DNA from: Mesorhizobium amorphae
GTDB taxonomy: Bacteria > Pseudomonadota > Alphaproteobacteria > Rhizobiales > Rhizobiaceae
Direction: 5' to 3'
Assembly (NCBI RefSeq): GCF_014843845.1
Contig: NZ_JHQS01000060.1
Span: forward strand, 124,001 to 188,000
DNA: 64,000 nucleotides
Of this stretch, positions 62,860-64,000 are shown piece after piece. Position 1 is the stretch's first letter; the number at the start of each line of letters is the position of its first letter. A program made the position numbers and the translations under genes. The notes beneath the pieces were generated by a model that had not been told where the DNA came from, made no database searches, and saw only the letters and a program-made list of their open reading frames with translations.

Positions 62860-64000
62860 ATGTCTGAAATTGGACGAACCAGGGCGAGCATTCTGCGCGG
62901 CTGCGGCATTGCGGCGGCGGCGTTCGTGCTGTCGCTCGGTGCCGCCAGGGCCGAAAACACGCTCGACCTGGCGCCCGATCCGGACAAGAGCCGCGCCGAA
63001 TACGAGCAGGTCTCCAAGGAGATCACGCTGTCTTCCGAGCGGCTGGCCAAGCTTGCGGCCGACATCGCGGCGGTCAAGAAGGATCATGCCTCGATCACCG
63101 CGGCGCTGATCCAGTCGGCGATGACCGAGCAGAAGCTAGGCCAGGACATCGAGGACATCGGCGCCAAGCTGGAGGGGCTGAAGGGCGAGGAGCAGAAGAT
63201 CCGCGCCTCGCTGAACGCAAGGCGCGACGTGCTGGCCGAGGTATTGGGCGCGCTACAGCGCATGGGGCTCAATCCGCCGCCGGCAATCCTGGTCAAGCCG
63301 GAAGATGCGCTGTCGTCGGTGCGCAGCGCCATCCTGCTCGGCGCCGTGGTGCCGGAACTGCGCCAGCAGACCGATATATTGCTGGCCGACCTCAAGGAAC
63401 AGACGCGGGTGACGGCCTCGATCGAGGCCGAGCGCGCCAGGCTGACGGAAGCGGTCGGCGAGCAGACGGCGGAAAAGAAGCGGCTCACCATGCTGCTTGA
63501 AGCCAAACAGAGGCTCGAAGCCGACACGCAAACGGCGCTGGCGGCGGAAAAGCAGCGCTCCGAGGCACTGGCGGCCAAGGCCGGCAGCCTGAAGGAGCTG
63601 ATCGCCTCGCTCGAGGCCGACAAGGCGCGCAAGGCGGCGGACCAGGCCAAGGCCGGCGAGCAGAAATCGGCCGACGGCGACACGGCTCCGGCGCAAGAGG
63701 TTCCCGGACAAGCAGGGGCTCCGGCGCAGACGGAACTGGCTGCACTGCCGGTCCCCGAAGGCAACCGGCTGACCGCTTCAGCGCCGTTTTCGGCGCTTCA
63801 GGGACAGATCGCGCTGCCGGTCATCGGCAAGATAAAACAGCGTTTCGGCACCGATGACGGTAACGGCGCGGTGATGCTTGGTGACATGGTTGCGACACAA
63901 TCGGGCGCCATCGTCACCGCGCCGGCGGATGGAAATGTGCTTTATGCGGGACCTTTTCGCTCCTATGGTCAACTCTTGATCCTGAACGCAGGCGACGGCT
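62860..64000 (+). CDS. EnvC-like M23 (LytM) peptidase-family protein, 3' truncated
   Basis: The frame is open from ATG 62860 to the window edge, giving about 380 residues. A signal peptide (RGCGIAAAAFVLSLGAARA, cleavage about residue 31) is followed by a long coiled coil (about residues 40-270, rich in Glu, Lys and Leu), then a proline/glutamine-rich linker and the start of a LytM domain (FGTDDGNG, TAPADGNVLYAGPF). It resembles EnvC/NlpD activators of peptidoglycan amidases. Catalytic metal ligands lie beyond the edge or are lost; EnvC-type domains are often degenerate. It follows rlmH, as in other alphaproteobacteria. Confidence 0.88.
   Translation, partial: MSEIGRTRASILRGCGIAAAAFVLSLGAARAENTLDLAPDPDKSRAEYEQVSKEITLSSERLAKLAADIAAVKKDHASITAALIQSAMTEQKLGQDIEDIGAKLEGLKGEEQKIRASLNARRDVLAEVLGALQRMGLNPPPAILVKPEDALSSVRSAILLGAVVPELRQQTDILLADLKEQTRVTASIEAERARLTEAVGEQTAEKKRLTMLLEAKQRLEADTQTALAAEKQRSEALAAKAGSLKELIASLEADKARKAADQAKAGEQKSADGDTAPAQEVPGQAGAPAQTELAALPVPEGNRLTASAPFSALQGQIALPVIGKIKQRFGTDDGNGAVMLGDMVATQSGAIVTAPADGNVLYAGPFRSYGQLLILNAGDG

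Overview
The window looks like chromosome from a Rhizobiales alphaproteobacterium, most likely Mesorhizobium or a close relative. The evidence is high GC with a strong C/G third-position bias, an NAD-specific glutamate dehydrogenase of the ~1600-residue class, the gene orders obgE-proB-proA-nadD-(...)-rsfS-rlmH-M23 peptidase and atpH-A-G-D-C, a DUF1674/SDHAF4 homologue, a usg gene, and intergenic palindromic elements of the kind common in this genus. The genus is an inference; no 16S rRNA gene is present.

Layout. 1-3.4 kb: small accessory genes (EthD-like end, DUF1062, LysE exporter, YCII protein, a zinc-ribbon-like protein cut by an in-frame TGA, AhpD-like peroxidase). 3.5-19 kb: gdhB, an MFS permease, purH, a lower-GC insert holding a restriction-endonuclease-like gene split by an in-frame TAG, then heparinase-like, rsmB, htpX, SDHAF4, a HAD phosphatase and a transglutaminase-like protein. 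19-30 kb: a Tad-type vWA protein, a 23-codon small ORF with an extreme ribosome-binding site, MOSC and acs, usg, a frameshifted acetyltransferase, two aldo-keto reductases around an MFS/LysR divergent pair, and yggS. 30-43 kb: leuS-lptE, transaldolase-like aldolase, priA, an Asp/Glu racemase, a membrane protein and the F1 ATP synthase operon. 43-49 kb: a hexuronate/hexitol-type set (mannitol/fructuronate dehydrogenase, KduD-like SDR, KdgF-like cupin with a shifted C-terminus), recQ and a cyclase-FHA protein. 49-51.5 kb: a patchy accessory stretch with a peroxiredoxin, a pair of GC-rich repeats and a remnant resembling the N-terminus of type I restriction HsdR, next to tRNA-Ser(CGA). 51.7-64 kb: rplU-rpmA, GNAT, an EEP-fold hydrolase, obgE-proB-proA, nadD, MFS, MscS, rsfS-rlmH and the start of an EnvC-like M23 peptidase that runs off the end.

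Most of the window is ordinary housekeeping. Worth a second look: (i) three palindromic elements of one family, each starting at the first base after the stop codon of the upstream gene; (ii) a second, longer palindromic family (two copies) and a heptamer-based inverted repeat inside the atp operon; (iii) a cluster of interrupted reading frames (three in-frame nonsense codons, two single-base shifts), two of them in restriction-like genes; (iv) a small ORF whose Shine-Dalgarno sequence matches the whole 16S 3' tail. No CRISPR array, prophage, complete insertion sequence or secondary-metabolite cluster was seen.
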